Below the pieces are notes generated by a model, which was not told the DNA's origin, did not search any database, and saw only the letters and a program-made list of their open reading frames with translations. The position numbers were made by a program, and so were the translations under genes. Below, in pieces: positions 1 through 12,383 of a DNA stretch of 64,000 bases. The first letter of the stretch is position 1. Each line of letters starts with the position of its first letter. Source of the stretch: Poriferisodalis sp965204125 (lineage in GTDB: Bacteria; Actinomycetota; Acidimicrobiia; Acidimicrobiales; Poriferisodalaceae); contig NZ_OZ241968.1 in NCBI RefSeq assembly GCF_965204125.1, forward strand, positions 1,798,001 through 1,862,000, in the 5' to 3' direction.

Positions 1-376
1 CGGCGATGTGCGCGCGGTCCTCGCCTCGCCGGGGCGGATCGGTCACCAGCGCGGCCGTGCACGAGATGCCCGCCAGCGGCCACGGCTCAGTGCCGGGCTT
101 GGGCGTCGAGACCAGGTACTGCGCCCGGGCCAGGCAGCCGTCGGCCATCGCCAGGGCGGCCTCATCGGACACGTGCGGCTCCAGCTCCGAGCCCATCAGC
201 TCGTAGAGCGACTTCACCGAATACGGCACACCGGCCTCGAGGATCGTGCGCGAGCCGCCCGGCACCGTTAGCAGGTCGCTGACCGCCAGCATCCCGCCTC
301 CCGTCACCGACAGCACGATTCGCAGCGGCGAGGCATGGATCGCCCGGATAGTCGCCAAGCGCTCGTCAGCGTTCAT
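1..376 (-). CDS. CinA-like C-terminal domain protein, partial (3' end outside window)
   Basis: Reading leftwards from the ATG at 376, an open frame without stops runs off the window edge and gives at least 125 residues. The N-terminal part carries SVTGGG followed by a PGGSR...GVPYS stretch. This matches the core of CinA C-terminal (nicotinamide-nucleotide amidase-like, pfam02464-type) proteins, where the usual form is ESxTGG...PGAS...GGVVxYS. A later GISCTAAL..D.P.RGE pattern also fits CinA-like proteins, in which GI(S/T)G.A..P.KP.G is typical. CinA amidases deamidate NMN in pyridine-nucleotide salvage; whether this divergent member does so is unknown. The gene is cut, so length and C-terminus cannot be judged. 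It is transcribed away from the defence genes and is probably the chromosomal flank of the island. Confidence 0.65.
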   Translation of the reverse strand, partial: MNADERLATIRAIHASPLRIVLSVTGGGMLAVSDLLTVPGGSRTILEAGVPYSVKSLYELMGSELEPHVSDEAALAMADGCLARAQYLVSTPKPGTEPWPLAGISCTAALVTDPPRRGEDRAHIA

Positions 377-720
377 GTCAAAACCTCGGTTTCTTGGAGA
401 TGACCGTCCGCAAGCAGTCCGCTTCGTCGGCGCGAGACGGAGGCTATAGATTCGTTGCGGAAGGCCCCGGAACCGTCCCTGCTGCGGCAAACGGCCGGGG
501 TTGCGCCGTTCGGAGCGGGCATCATTGCCATCTGACGAATGCTCTGAGCGACCAAGCAGGGCTATCAGCTGGCCGGACCAACGCAGACAGCTTGACAAAG
601 TTCGAGTCTCCCGTGGGCAGTCGATCTCTTGTTTGCGTCGCTCACTCGCCCACTCCGGCGGCAAGTCCGTTACGGCCGGTTCCAGGTCTGGGGTCTTAGA
701 GCGATAGCTAGGGTCTGCTG
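377..720. other. intergenic region between CinA-like gene and defence operon
   Basis: These 344 bases separate two divergent genes. I see no convincing coding frame. A TTGACA hexamer lies at 592-597 on the + strand, but no good -10 box follows at 16-18 bases, so I do not call a promoter. The region must nevertheless hold the promoter of the helicase-methylase operon and probably that of the CinA-like gene. Confidence 0.4.
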
Positions 721-3700
721 ATGCCCGTTGGGGAAGCGACGCTGGATGACGAGGGCGCTCTCCATGGTCCGCAATCTGTAGAGCTGGAGGACATCGGCGC
801 GGGGGCAGAGTTGGTCGGGGTGGAGCCTGGTGGGGCGGTCACGGTGGTGGCGGTGCAGTGGCATGGCACGCAGGCGGTCACGCTGACGTATCGGCGGGCG
901 GACGGCACGCTGGGGGAGCGGGTGCTGTTTCGGGACGACGAGGCGGCGTTGCGGCTGGTGGCGCCGGAGACCAGCGGGTCGTTCACATTTGACGGGGACG
1001 GGTGGCTGTTTCGGTTGGCTGCTGAGGCTCGGCGCATTCGGCTGGCGCACCTGTTCGATCCGTACTTGGCGCTGGATGCGAGTCGGGTGCGGCCGTTGCC
1101 ACATCAGATCGAGGCGGTGTATGGGCACATGCTGCCGCGCCAGCCGCTGCGCTTTCTGCTCGCTGACGATCCGGGAGCGGGCAAGACCGTCATGGCTGGG
1201 CTCTACATGAAGGAACTGATGCTGCGCGGGGCATTGGAGCGGGCGCTGGTGGTGGTGCCCGGCAACCTCACAGCCCAGTGGCAAGAAGAACTGCGGGACA
1301 AGTTCGACCTGCACTTCGACATCGTTACCAAAGACGACCTCGACGGAGTTGCCAGCATCAACCCGTTCGAGCGCAAGCGGCTGCTGATCGCCCGCGTCGA
1401 CCAGATCGCCCGGCGGCAAGAGGAGCTAGGGCCATACCTGCGTCGTGGCGAGTGGGATTTGGTGGTGGTCGACGAGGCGCATCGCATGGCGGCGCACTTC
1501 TGGGGTGACGAGATTCGCAAGACGCTGCGGTACCAGCTTGGCGAACTGCTCGGTGAGGCGGCGCAGCACTTGTTGCTGATGACCGCAACCCCGCACAACG
1601 GCAAGGAGGAAGACTTCCAGCTGTTCTGCGCACTGCTCGACAGCGACCAGTTCGCTGGCCGGTTCCGCGACGGCGTTCACGCGACGGATCCGTCGGCGTT
1701 CATGCGTCGCATGACCAAGGAGCGGCTGCTGACCTTCGAGGGAAGGCCGTTGTTTCCCGAACGTCGCTCCACGACGGTGCGGTACCACCTGTCCGACGCA
1801 GAGATGGCGCTGTACGACGAAGTGACGTCGTACGTGCGCGAGCAGATGAATGCGGCGGATCGGCTGCGTGAAGGCGGTGACGGCCGACGGGGCAACACAG
1901 TGGGGTTTGCGCTGACCGTGCTGCAGCGGCGGCTGGCATCGTCGCCAGAAGCGATCTACCAATCGCTGCGTCGCCGTCGCCGGCGGCTGGAGGCCCGGAT
2001 AGCTGAAGAGCGGCAAGCGGTTCGGTCCGCCCGGCTGGGGATGTCGGGCCGCGAAGAACGCCTGTCACGACTGCTCGCTGACGACGGCGACGCATCGACG
2101 CTGGATCCCGATGCCTACGACGAACTCGACGAGTCCGAACAGGCGGAAGTAGATGCCGAGGTCGTGGACGCCGCTACCGCCGCCGCGACTATCGCCGAGC
2201 TTGAGGCCGAAGTCGGCACGCTGCGACAGCTAGAGGAACTGGCGCTGCGGCTGCGTTCCGAGGGCACCGACACGAAGTGGGCACAGCTGTCGCGCACGCT
2301 CAGCGACTCCCCGCACATGCGCTCGCCCGCAGGCGACCGACGCAAGCTGATCGTGTTCACCGAGCACCGTGACACGCTCAACTATCTCGTTGACCGGCTG
2401 CGGACGTTCCTGGGTTCCGACGAGGCAGTTGTCCACATCTCCGGCGGCACGGGCCGCGACGAGCGTCGCCGCATCCAGCACCGGTTCACCCAAGACCCCG
2501 ACGTGCTGGTGCTGGTGGCCACCGACGCCGCAGGCGAGGGCATCAACCTCCAGCAGGCGCACCTGGTCGTCAACTACGACCTGCCGTGGAATCCGAACCG
2601 CATCGAGCAGCGCTTCGGGCGGGTCCACCGGATCGGCCAGACCGAGGTGTGTCACATGTGGAACCTCGTGGCCGAAGACACCCGCGAAGCGCAGGTGTAT
2701 GTGCGCCTGCTGGAGAAGATCGAGCAGATGCGCGAGACCTTCGACGGGCAGGTCTACGACGTGCTCGGTGAGGTGCTGTCGGGCCGCGAGCTTCGCAGCC
2801 TGCTGCTGGAGGCCATCCGCTACGGCGACCGCCCCGACGTACGACGCCGACTCGACGAAGTCATCGACGCCGATGTGCCTGCCCGCGTGGAGGCGGCCAT
2901 CACCGACCCGGTGCTGGCATCGGAGGTGATCGGCTACTCCGATCTGGACCGCATCCGGCGAGACATGGACGAAGCAGCACTGAGGCGCATCCAGCCCCAC
3001 TACGTGCGAGCGTTCTTCGAGGCAGCGCTGGGCGACTTAGGCGGCACCATGCAGGAGAAGGAACCGGGCCGGTTCCAGATTCGCCGGGTGCCGCTGTCGG
3101 TTCGCCAGCACAGCCGATCAGTAGCGGCTCGGGGCGCCACAGCCGTTCTGGAGCGATACACGCGCGTCACCTTCGACAAGGACCTGACTGAGGCCACCGG
3201 CGTGCCCGACGCCGACCTGCTGGCGCCTGGCCATCCGTTGCTCGAAGCCGTGGTCGACCTGACTCTGGAACACCACAGTGACCAGATCCGCCGAGGCGCG
3301 GTGCTGGTGGACGATGCCGACTCGGGAACCATTCCGAGAGTCATGGTGATGCTCGAGCACGAGGTGGCCGATGCCCGCCCCACCGCGAGGGCGCCGCACA
3401 CGGTGGTGAGCCGCCGCTTCGAGTTCGTGGAAATCCCTGAGACCGGGGAGCCGTCGGCCAGTTCGCACGCCCGCTACTTGGACTACCGCCCGGCCACAGA
3501 GGCCGAAGCCGCAGCGGTGGGGCACTTGGTGGAGCGGCGGCGAGGCGACGGCCGCGGCGCGGAAACGCTCGGCATGGACCACGCCGTCAACGTGTCAGCA
3601 CCCGATCACTTGGCCTCCATCCGGGCGCGCACGCTGGCTCGGGTGGAGCACACCCGCGAAGCGGTGCATCAGCGGCTGACGAAAGAGATCAACCACTGGG

Positions 3701-4422
3701 ACAACCGAGCAGCGCAGTTGCAGCTCGATGTGGATGCTGGCCGAGTTCCCAAGATGAACGTCGACACCGCCCGCCGGCGTGCCGACGAGTACGAAGCGCG
3801 TCTCAAAGAGCGGCTGGCGGCGCTGGAGCAGGAACGAGCCGTCAGCGCCCTGCCGCCGCGGGTGGCGGGTGGTGCGTTCGTGGTGCCCGCTGGCCTGCTG
3901 GCAGAGCTGCTGCCGGCAGACCCTGAAGTTCTCGGCACTGCCCAGCCTGAGGTTGCGGTCGGCGACCAGCTGTCGAAACGGGAGACTGAGCGCCGAGCCA
4001 TAGCCGCAGTCCTGGCCGCGGAGACAGATGCGGGGTGGGACGCGGTTGACCTCAACGAAGAGCGTCCAAACCATCCCGGCTTCGACATCCGGTCGAGCCG
4101 CACCGAAGGCACCGTGACCAGCTTCCGTTACCTGGAGGTCAAGGGCCGGCTAGCTGGCGCGACCACGGTCACCGTAAGCCGCAACGAGATCCTCACCAGC
4201 CTCAACGAGCCAAGCCGCTGGATCCTCGCGCTGGTGGAAGTAGCGCCCGACGGCAACGGAGACCGTGACCGGGCGCGCTACGTGCAGGGTCCGCTCGATG
4301 TGGGTTCGGGGGACCATCTGTTCGAGGTGACCAGCGTCAACTTCAACTGGGCCTCGCTGTGGGCACGCGGCGTGACGCCTGGCGATTTCCCCCTCGCGGA
4401 CAACATGCAGGCGGCTGAGTGA
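721..4422 (+). CDS. SNF2/DEAH-family helicase with C-terminal DUF3883 domain (defence-associated)
   Basis: This 1233-aa superfamily 2 ATPase has Walker A DPGAGKT at residues 150-156, the DEAH box at 251-254, MTATPHNG near 286, the helicase-C ATDAAGEG at 600-607 and RFGRVHRIGQ at 631-640. Such order and motifs are those of SNF2-like translocases of restriction/defence systems. A long charged, probably coiled insertion lies between the two RecA lobes (about 400-530). The C-terminus contains GFDI (1120-1123) and LEVKG (1138-1142), the D...ExK arrangement of DUF3883, a PD-(D/E)XK-like fold often joined to defence helicases. It starts with ATG after a 344-base gap and is followed within 22 bases by the DUF1156 methylase, so it is probably the first gene of the operon. 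Its likely role is ATP-driven movement on, and possibly cleavage of, foreign DNA. Confidence 0.88.
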   Translation: MPVGEATLDDEGALHGPQSVELEDIGAGAELVGVEPGGAVTVVAVQWHGTQAVTLTYRRADGTLGERVLFRDDEAALRLVAPETSGSFTFDGDGWLFRLAAEARRIRLAHLFDPYLALDASRVRPLPHQIEAVYGHMLPRQPLRFLLADDPGAGKTVMAGLYMKELMLRGALERALVVVPGNLTAQWQEELRDKFDLHFDIVTKDDLDGVASINPFERKRLLIARVDQIARRQEELGPYLRRGEWDLVVVDEAHRMAAHFWGDEIRKTLRYQLGELLGEAAQHLLLMTATPHNGKEEDFQLFCALLDSDQFAGRFRDGVHATDPSAFMRRMTKERLLTFEGRPLFPERRSTTVRYHLSDAEMALYDEVTSYVREQMNAADRLREGGDGRRGNTVGFALTVLQRRLASSPEAIYQSLRRRRRRLEARIAEERQAVRSARLGMSGREERLSRLLADDGDASTLDPDAYDELDESEQAEVDAEVVDAATAAATIAELEAEVGTLRQLEELALRLRSEGTDTKWAQLSRTLSDSPHMRSPAGDRRKLIVFTEHRDTLNYLVDRLRTFLGSDEAVVHISGGTGRDERRRIQHRFTQDPDVLVLVATDAAGEGINLQQAHLVVNYDLPWNPNRIEQRFGRVHRIGQTEVCHMWNLVAEDTREAQVYVRLLEKIEQMRETFDGQVYDVLGEVLSGRELRSLLLEAIRYGDRPDVRRRLDEVIDADVPARVEAAITDPVLASEVIGYSDLDRIRRDMDEAALRRIQPHYVRAFFEAALGDLGGTMQEKEPGRFQIRRVPLSVRQHSRSVAARGATAVLERYTRVTFDKDLTEATGVPDADLLAPGHPLLEAVVDLTLEHHSDQIRRGAVLVDDADSGTIPRVMVMLEHEVADARPTARAPHTVVSRRFEFVEIPETGEPSASSHARYLDYRPATEAEAAAVGHLVERRRGDGRGAETLGMDHAVNVSAPDHLASIRARTLARVEHTREAVHQRLTKEINHWDNRAAQLQLDVDAGRVPKMNVDTARRRADEYEARLKERLAALEQERAVSALPPRVAGGAFVVPAGLLAELLPADPEVLGTAQPEVAVGDQLSKRETERRAIAAVLAAETDAGWDAVDLNEERPNHPGFDIRSSRTEGTVTSFRYLEVKGRLAGATTVTVSRNEILTSLNEPSRWILALVEVAPDGNGDRDRARYVQGPLDVGSGDHLFEVTSVNFNWASLWARGVTPGDFPLADNMQAAE

Positions 4423-4444
4423 TGAGTGAGATGAGGTCTCCCGA

Positions 4445-7255
<2,811 letters not shown>

Positions 7256-7358
7256 CCCGCACCCGAATGGCTCGATGTGCTTCGCCAGTTCGCGGCGAGG
7301 CGGCTGACGCTTGCCGTGCCGATGGGTTCGTGCGCGCCGCCTCGTCATACTCGCGGAC

Positions 7359-8366
7359 ATGGCCCGCAAACGACCGAGACGACAGCCCGCGCCGAAAGTC
7401 ATCCCGACACAGCCAGACGCCGACGACTCGCCGCCCTCTACTGCTGCCAGCCCAGTCAACGTCAATGAACTGCTCACCCAAGCAGCGAACGAAGTCCGCG
7501 GCCTCGCTGACTGCATGAATGAGCTGGATCCGTTGGTACCGAAACCAACAAATCCTTGGATGGCTGCTATCCCCGCGTTGTTGGAGCAGCGCGGCGTGCC
7601 CTCCAGGACTTGCGATGACATTCTCGGCAACGAGCGTGGAGCAGCACTCGTCAAGTCACAGACGGCAGCACAAGTCTGGTCAGCGCAGGATCATCTGCAC
7701 GCGATAGCCGTCTGTCTGCCACAGCGGACCGTGTTCTCGCTGATGTCGCTGAGCCGCATCGTCATGGAAGCCGCATGTACAGCATCATGGCTGAACACGA
7801 ACGGGACAGACCCCGCTGAACTGTTGCAGCGTGCCATCACGCTGGCTTACCGGCAGATCCGAAGCGCGACCAAGCAAGCCGACGAGATGTCGGAATGGCA
7901 TGTGCTGTCGGCACGAGAAACGGAAGCCCTCGCCGAAGAAATTGCCTCGTATAAGACGACTCTCGCCGGGTTTGACGACATCGGGCAGCGATTCGGTTTC
8001 AACGCGAAAGAAGGAGCGCCGTCCATCGCTACACGCATGGCAGCGGCGATGGATGCCCTGCGTGGAGCGAACCCTGACTTGGAGTTGCCTCCGGACGAAG
8101 CGCTGCTGGCGAACCTCCATGGCGCGGTTCATGGCGACCCCAACACGCTGATGGGAATGATGGACACAGAAGTGGCAGGCGGGATGCGAACGGTCAGCGT
8201 CCGGTCGCGGTTACGGCCGGTGCTCTGGCATGCCGTCGCGCCGACTGTGATGATGCTCAAGACCATCGCCCACGAATGGGAGACAGGGCTGCAGGTCGCC
8301 GAGATTGAGACCCACGCAGCGAACCTGTTCGACGTCGTCCGTGACACTCAGATAGCGATGGCCTGA
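7359..8366 (+). CDS. uncharacterised protein within the defence operon
   Basis: I do not recognise this family. I chose the ATG at 7359, giving 335 aa; a TTG at 7311 in the same frame would add 16 residues. The N-terminus is a short basic, proline-rich stretch (MARKRPRRQPAPK), then the protein looks soluble and mostly helical, without transmembrane segments, Walker motifs or a clear nuclease motif. The C-terminal half contains LLANLHGAVHGDP, which resembles the helical core of DUF5677/abortive-infection-like proteins with an H-x3-H pair, but this likeness is weak. It sits about 100 bases after the methylase and about 300 bases before the HEPN-DUF499 ATPase on the same strand, so it probably belongs to the defence module as an accessory or effector. 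Confidence 0.7.
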   Translation: MARKRPRRQPAPKVIPTQPDADDSPPSTAASPVNVNELLTQAANEVRGLADCMNELDPLVPKPTNPWMAAIPALLEQRGVPSRTCDDILGNERGAALVKSQTAAQVWSAQDHLHAIAVCLPQRTVFSLMSLSRIVMEAACTASWLNTNGTDPAELLQRAITLAYRQIRSATKQADEMSEWHVLSARETEALAEEIASYKTTLAGFDDIGQRFGFNAKEGAPSIATRMAAAMDALRGANPDLELPPDEALLANLHGAVHGDPNTLMGMMDTEVAGGMRTVSVRSRLRPVLWHAVAPTVMMLKTIAHEWETGLQVAEIETHAANLFDVVRDTQIAMA

Positions 8367-8669
8367 TTCGCCCAGAAGGCGAACCTGCCTTCAGGGCTAG
8401 CTTCGGTGGCAGTACGGCTTGAAGGCCTCGCGCAGTGCGCGGGTGTGGCCGTGGTCGATGGGCTGTGAGTCAGCGCTGGCACAGGAGTTGGCCGTCGATG
8501 AGAACGAGAGTGCGCATAATGGAAGCGCCCGCCCGGGGGCCGTCCGTGCGGTCGGACCAGCGGGCGGAGTCAGATGCTCCAAGGAACTCAGTGACGAGCG
8601 TATGACGACATCCTTGAGGGCAGAATTCCGGTGGCTGTGCGTCTCGGTCCGACTGAGTGGAGGCAGACG
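8367..8669. other. 303-base gap before the DUF499 gene
   Basis: No gene is supported here. A short frame on the minus strand (beginning MRTLVLIDGQ near 8517) has no ribosome site and stops after about 15 residues. The only clear signal is the Shine-Dalgarno GTGGAGG at 8657-8663 serving the next gene. The gap may hold a separate promoter for the ATPase gene. Confidence 0.35.
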
Positions 8670-11600
8670 ATGGCGGAGATGAGCAATCGGGCTCGGGTGG
8701 GGGAGGCGTTCGAGGTATTGGCTCGGGTGTTGCGCCCATTCGTTGACCGGCACATGTCGAGCGGGGCTGGCGGTGGCGCGGACTGGGCAGCGACGTTTGC
8801 AGCGACGGCGCGTCCGGCGCTGCGGGAGTACTCGGAGGACGACCCGTCGTTCCTGCTGCGGGTGATTGCCGACTGCTGGCAGGGCAGGTTTGAGCGGCAG
8901 CTGCCACGCGGCGCTCGCAACATCGTCTTCACACTTCGAGACAAGCGCAACGAGTGGGCTCACAACAAGCGCTTCCAGCTGCATGACGCGCAGTACACGC
9001 TGAGCGGGATCGTGACGCTGATCGAAGCGGTTGCGCCTTCGGAAGCCGCCGCCGTGCAGGAGTTGCTCGACGACCTAAATCGAACACAGTACGAGCGAAC
9101 GCAACGCAACGACGAGAGCGAGCACCCCGGCGCCGTGTTCAACGTGGTGGACTCGCCGCCGGCTGGGTTGAGGCCGTGGCGGGAGGTGATCCACCCCCAT
9201 GCGGACATTCACTCAGGCCGGTTCAGCGTTGCGGAGTTCGCAGCCGACTTGGAGATGGTTCGTCGGGGCGAGGGCAGCGAGGAATACGCCAACCCGCGGC
9301 GGTTCTTCGAGCGCACCTACTTGACGGCGGGGTTGCGCGACCTGCTCACGCTTGCCGTCAGGCGCGTATCGGGGCAAGGCGGACAGCCGGTCATCAGCTG
9401 CCAGACCAACTTCGGCGGCGGAAAGACGCACAGTCTCATCGCGCTGTACCACCTGATGTCGGGTCTCGACCTGTCTCAGATGCCGGTCGAGGTCGCCGAT
9501 CTGGTTCGCGATGCCGGTGTCGACAATCTGCCCGAAGTGAACTGCGCTGTCGTCGTCGGCAACCGTTTCGGGGCCGGTGAGGTTCACACCAAGCCCGACG
9601 GCACTGAGGCGCAAACGATCTGGGGCGAGATCGCGTGGCAGCTCGGTGGTGCTGCGGCGTACGAACTGGTCGCCGACAGCGACCGCAACCGCACCAACCC
9701 CGGCGAGGCGATCCGGGACGTGCTCACCGTGTGTTCGCCGTGCCTGATCCTCATCGACGAATGGGTCGCCTACGCGCGCGAACTCTACGAGCGCACCGAC
9801 CTGCCTGGCGGCAGCTTCGATTCTCAGTTCAGCTTCGCCCAGACGCTCTCGGAGGCGACGAGGGCGACCGACGGAGCGCTGTTCGTGGTGTCCATACCCG
9901 CTTCGGAGGAAGCCGATTCCGACGAGGACAGCTTCGCGGTGTCGAGCTTGGAGGTGGGCGGCACGGCCGGGCGGGAGGCGCTGCGGCGGTTGACCAATGT
10001 CACGAACCGCCTTGCGGAGACTTGGCAGCCCGCGAGCGGCGACGAGAGCTACGAGATCGTGCGTCGGCGGCTCTTCCAGCCGCTCAGCGATGAGGCACGA
10101 GCGCACCGGGACGAAACCGCAGAGGCCTTCGGTCGCCTCTACCGGTCTCGACGCGCCGACTTCCCTTCCGAGTGCTCCGAGATCGCGTTCGTCGAGCGCA
10201 TCAAGGCGGCGTATCCGATCCATCCGGAAGTGTTCGACCGGCTCTATCAGGACTGGTCGTCGATTGATCGCTTCCAGCGCACTCGCGGTGTGCTTCGGCT
10301 GATGGCCGCAACCATCGACTCGCTCTGGGCGAGCGATGACAAGTCGCCCCTGATCCTGCCGTGCTCGATCCCCTTGGGCGACGACCGCGTAGTCAATGAA
10401 CTGGCCGGGCGGCTGCCTGACTACTGGCACCCGGTCATCGACTCTGACGTGGACGGGCAGTCCTCGCATGCCGGGCGCATCGACCGAGCAACGCCTCACC
10501 TGGGGGCGCTGCATGCGGCGCGTCGGGTTGCTCGGACCATCTTCGTCGGCGCGACTCCCCGAGTCGGAGGTCCGAACCAAGGCTTGGATCTGCGTCGCGT
10601 ACGTCTCGGGGCCACCTTCGTCGGCGATCCGTCGGGTCCGGTGTCTGATGCGTTGAGCCGGCTCGCTGCCGAGGCGCCGTACCTGTACGTCGACCGCGAC
10701 CGGTACTGGTTCGATCGGCAGCAGAACGTGACGAGAACGGCACGTGACGAGATCGAGAACCTGCTTTCGGGCGATCGCTTCCAGTTGCACGCTGAGATTG
10801 TTAGGAGGCTGCGCGAGCGGAGCGGCAGGGCTGGCATGCAAGCCGACGCATTCGTAAGTGTCCATGTCGCTCCGTCGAGCGGCGCCGATGTGGCTGACGA
10901 GCCGCGTGCGCGCTTGGTGGTCTTGGAACCCGGGACGACGCTGACTCTGAACTCCGACGATTCGCCCGCCGTGTCCACGGCGCGAGAGATACTCGAACAA
11001 CGAGGTGCCGGACCGCGGCAGTACAGGAACATGCTGGTGTTCGCCGCAGCTGAGCAGCGCGCCGCTGAGGCCCTGGAACAGGCCGCCGCCGAGTTTTTGG
11101 CCTGGGAAGGCATCTGCACGCGTCAAGACGAGCTGAATCTCGACGCCCAGCAGATGAACCTCGCCCGGGCGCAGCGCGAGCGGGCTGACCAGACCACTGG
11201 GTTGCGAATTGCGGAGGCTTACCGCTTCCTCTTGGTTCCCCAGCAAGAGGACCCGCGCGGTTCGGTCACGCTGGAGGCGGTCAGACTGGACGCGGACAGC
11301 GCGGCGGGAGAGCGGAACGGTCGCCGGCGCGCCGGCGACCATCAGCTCAGCGCGATGCAGCCCGTCGCGCGCATAGCCGAGAACGCTGCTCGAAGGCTCG
11401 TGAACGATGGCAGCCTGGGCGCGCAGTTCCCAGCGGTCTTGCTGCGTCAGCAACTCGACGGGGTGCTGGCGTCGCGCTGGACAGAGGGCCACGTGTCGCT
11501 ATCCGCGCTCTGGGAAGACATGGCGCGATACGTCTACCTGCCGCGCTTGCGTGATCAGGATGTGCTGACGTCCACCATCGAACGTGGCCCCGAGGGCATC

Positions 11601-12155
11601 GCCTGGACGACAGAGGGATTCGCCGTTGCCGTTTCCTACGACGAGACAACCGGTCGCTACTTGGGGCTGAGTCCGCCGGGGGAACGAATAGCGGCAGTGA
11701 CGCCATCCCATCTCATTGTTCATCCCGACTTGGCGATGCGGCAGCACGAGCGAGACCGTGAAGCTGCTACGTCCCACGACGCTGAAGGAGCGAGCGGAGA
11801 TGGTGGCGACTCGGGCGATGGCCGCGGTGGCGCCTCAGGCGGGGACGACGACTTCGGAGGCGGCGCAGACGATCAAGGCGAAGGTTCTGGTACGCGAACG
11901 GATCCGGCGCGCCCAGTCCTCAGCGTCTTTCGAGGATCGATTGTCCTGAACCCTGAACGTCCCACCCGCGCATTCACTCAGGTCAGCGACGATGTCCTCA
12001 CCCACCTCATCGGTCACCCAGATGCAGAAGTCGTCGTACGAGTCGAAGTCGAAGTTCGCAAGCCGGGAGGCTTCGCTGGCGATCTCGTCCGCGACGTCAA
12101 CGAGAACACCCGAGTTCTCGGCTTCGAGGAAGGCACCGGCTTCAGTGAGGACTAG
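8670..12155 (+). CDS. Swt1-type HEPN plus DUF499 AAA-like ATPase (defence-associated)
   Basis: This 1161-aa protein opens with a helical domain containing LRDKRNEWAHN; RNEWAH at residues 93-98 is an Rx4H motif as in the Swt1-like HEPN domain found at the front of many DUF499 proteins. The ATPase part has Walker A FGGGKTHS (GGGKT at 249-253) and a Walker B-like LILIDEW at 359-365. The rest is the long DUF499 body, with a low-complexity Gly/Asp-rich linker at about 1040-1075 and a small C-terminal domain. ATG 8670 is preferred to an upstream GTG because GTGGAGG lies seven bases before it. DUF499 ATPases recur beside DUF1156 methylases and SNF2 helicases in defence islands. If the HEPN domain is active, this protein could also be an RNase effector. 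Confidence 0.85.
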   Translation: MAEMSNRARVGEAFEVLARVLRPFVDRHMSSGAGGGADWAATFAATARPALREYSEDDPSFLLRVIADCWQGRFERQLPRGARNIVFTLRDKRNEWAHNKRFQLHDAQYTLSGIVTLIEAVAPSEAAAVQELLDDLNRTQYERTQRNDESEHPGAVFNVVDSPPAGLRPWREVIHPHADIHSGRFSVAEFAADLEMVRRGEGSEEYANPRRFFERTYLTAGLRDLLTLAVRRVSGQGGQPVISCQTNFGGGKTHSLIALYHLMSGLDLSQMPVEVADLVRDAGVDNLPEVNCAVVVGNRFGAGEVHTKPDGTEAQTIWGEIAWQLGGAAAYELVADSDRNRTNPGEAIRDVLTVCSPCLILIDEWVAYARELYERTDLPGGSFDSQFSFAQTLSEATRATDGALFVVSIPASEEADSDEDSFAVSSLEVGGTAGREALRRLTNVTNRLAETWQPASGDESYEIVRRRLFQPLSDEARAHRDETAEAFGRLYRSRRADFPSECSEIAFVERIKAAYPIHPEVFDRLYQDWSSIDRFQRTRGVLRLMAATIDSLWASDDKSPLILPCSIPLGDDRVVNELAGRLPDYWHPVIDSDVDGQSSHAGRIDRATPHLGALHAARRVARTIFVGATPRVGGPNQGLDLRRVRLGATFVGDPSGPVSDALSRLAAEAPYLYVDRDRYWFDRQQNVTRTARDEIENLLSGDRFQLHAEIVRRLRERSGRAGMQADAFVSVHVAPSSGADVADEPRARLVVLEPGTTLTLNSDDSPAVSTAREILEQRGAGPRQYRNMLVFAAAEQRAAEALEQAAAEFLAWEGICTRQDELNLDAQQMNLARAQRERADQTTGLRIAEAYRFLLVPQQEDPRGSVTLEAVRLDADSAAGERNGRRRAGDHQLSAMQPVARIAENAARRLVNDGSLGAQFPAVLLRQQLDGVLASRWTEGHVSLSALWEDMARYVYLPRLRDQDVLTSTIERGPEGIAWTTEGFAVAVSYDETTGRYLGLSPPGERIAAVTPSHLIVHPDLAMRQHERDREAATSHDAEGASGDGGDSGDGRGGASGGDDDFGGGADDQGEGSGTRTDPARPVLSVFRGSIVLNPERPTRAFTQVSDDVLTHLIGHPDAEVVVRVEVEVRKPGGFAGDLVRDVNENTRVLGFEEGTGFSED

Positions 12156-12302
12156 GGACTGGCTACAAGCCGGAACCAAGTGTTCCAAGCATCCACCATC
12201 CGAACCAACACGCATGGCAGGCTGAGTCTTGGTGACCGTAGGGCAGAGAATCGAGCGTGCATAAGTGCGCTGGATGCCGCTATGTTACGGTCCCTGTCGT
12301 AG

Positions 12303-12376
12303 AGCCTCGGGCGGGATTCGAACCCGCATCTCTCGCTTCGCTAGGGCAAGTGCTTGATCCGTCAAGCTGCCGAGGC
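12303..12376 (-). tRNA. tRNA-like sequence, irregular (possibly degenerate or island-borne)
   Basis: Read on the minus strand, GCCTCGG (12376-12370) pairs perfectly with CCGAGGC (12310-12304) as a 7-bp acceptor, and a perfect 5-bp T stem encloses TTCGAAT (GCGGG/CCCGC). A 16-base D arm with a GCTT/AAGC stem and GG in its loop is present. The anticodon arm is abnormal: CTTGC/GCGAG can pair, but around a 9-base loop (CCTAGCGAA), and U8, A14 and a clear U33 are missing. If T is taken as position 33, the anticodon would be AGC, while G1:C72, C2:G71 and U73 are glycine-like, so identity is unclear. No CCA is encoded. It may be a decayed or element-borne tRNA at the edge of the defence island. Confidence 0.5.
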
Positions 12377-12383
12377 TTCTTAG

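Noticed and set aside
592..597. TTGACA as a possible -35 box of the defence operon
   Set aside because: No acceptable -10 box follows at 16-18 bases.
670..1419. Antisense frame opposite the helicase start
   Set aside because: Arg/His/Gln-rich shadow frame without motifs or ribosome site.
9213..11492. Long open frame antisense to the DUF499 gene
   Set aside because: Such frames are common opposite high-G+C genes; it has no ribosome site or family motif, and the + strand frame clearly encodes the ATPase.
11835..12215. Minus-strand frame at the end of the DUF499 gene
   Set aside because: It is antisense to the DUF499 C-terminus and shows no recognisable domain.
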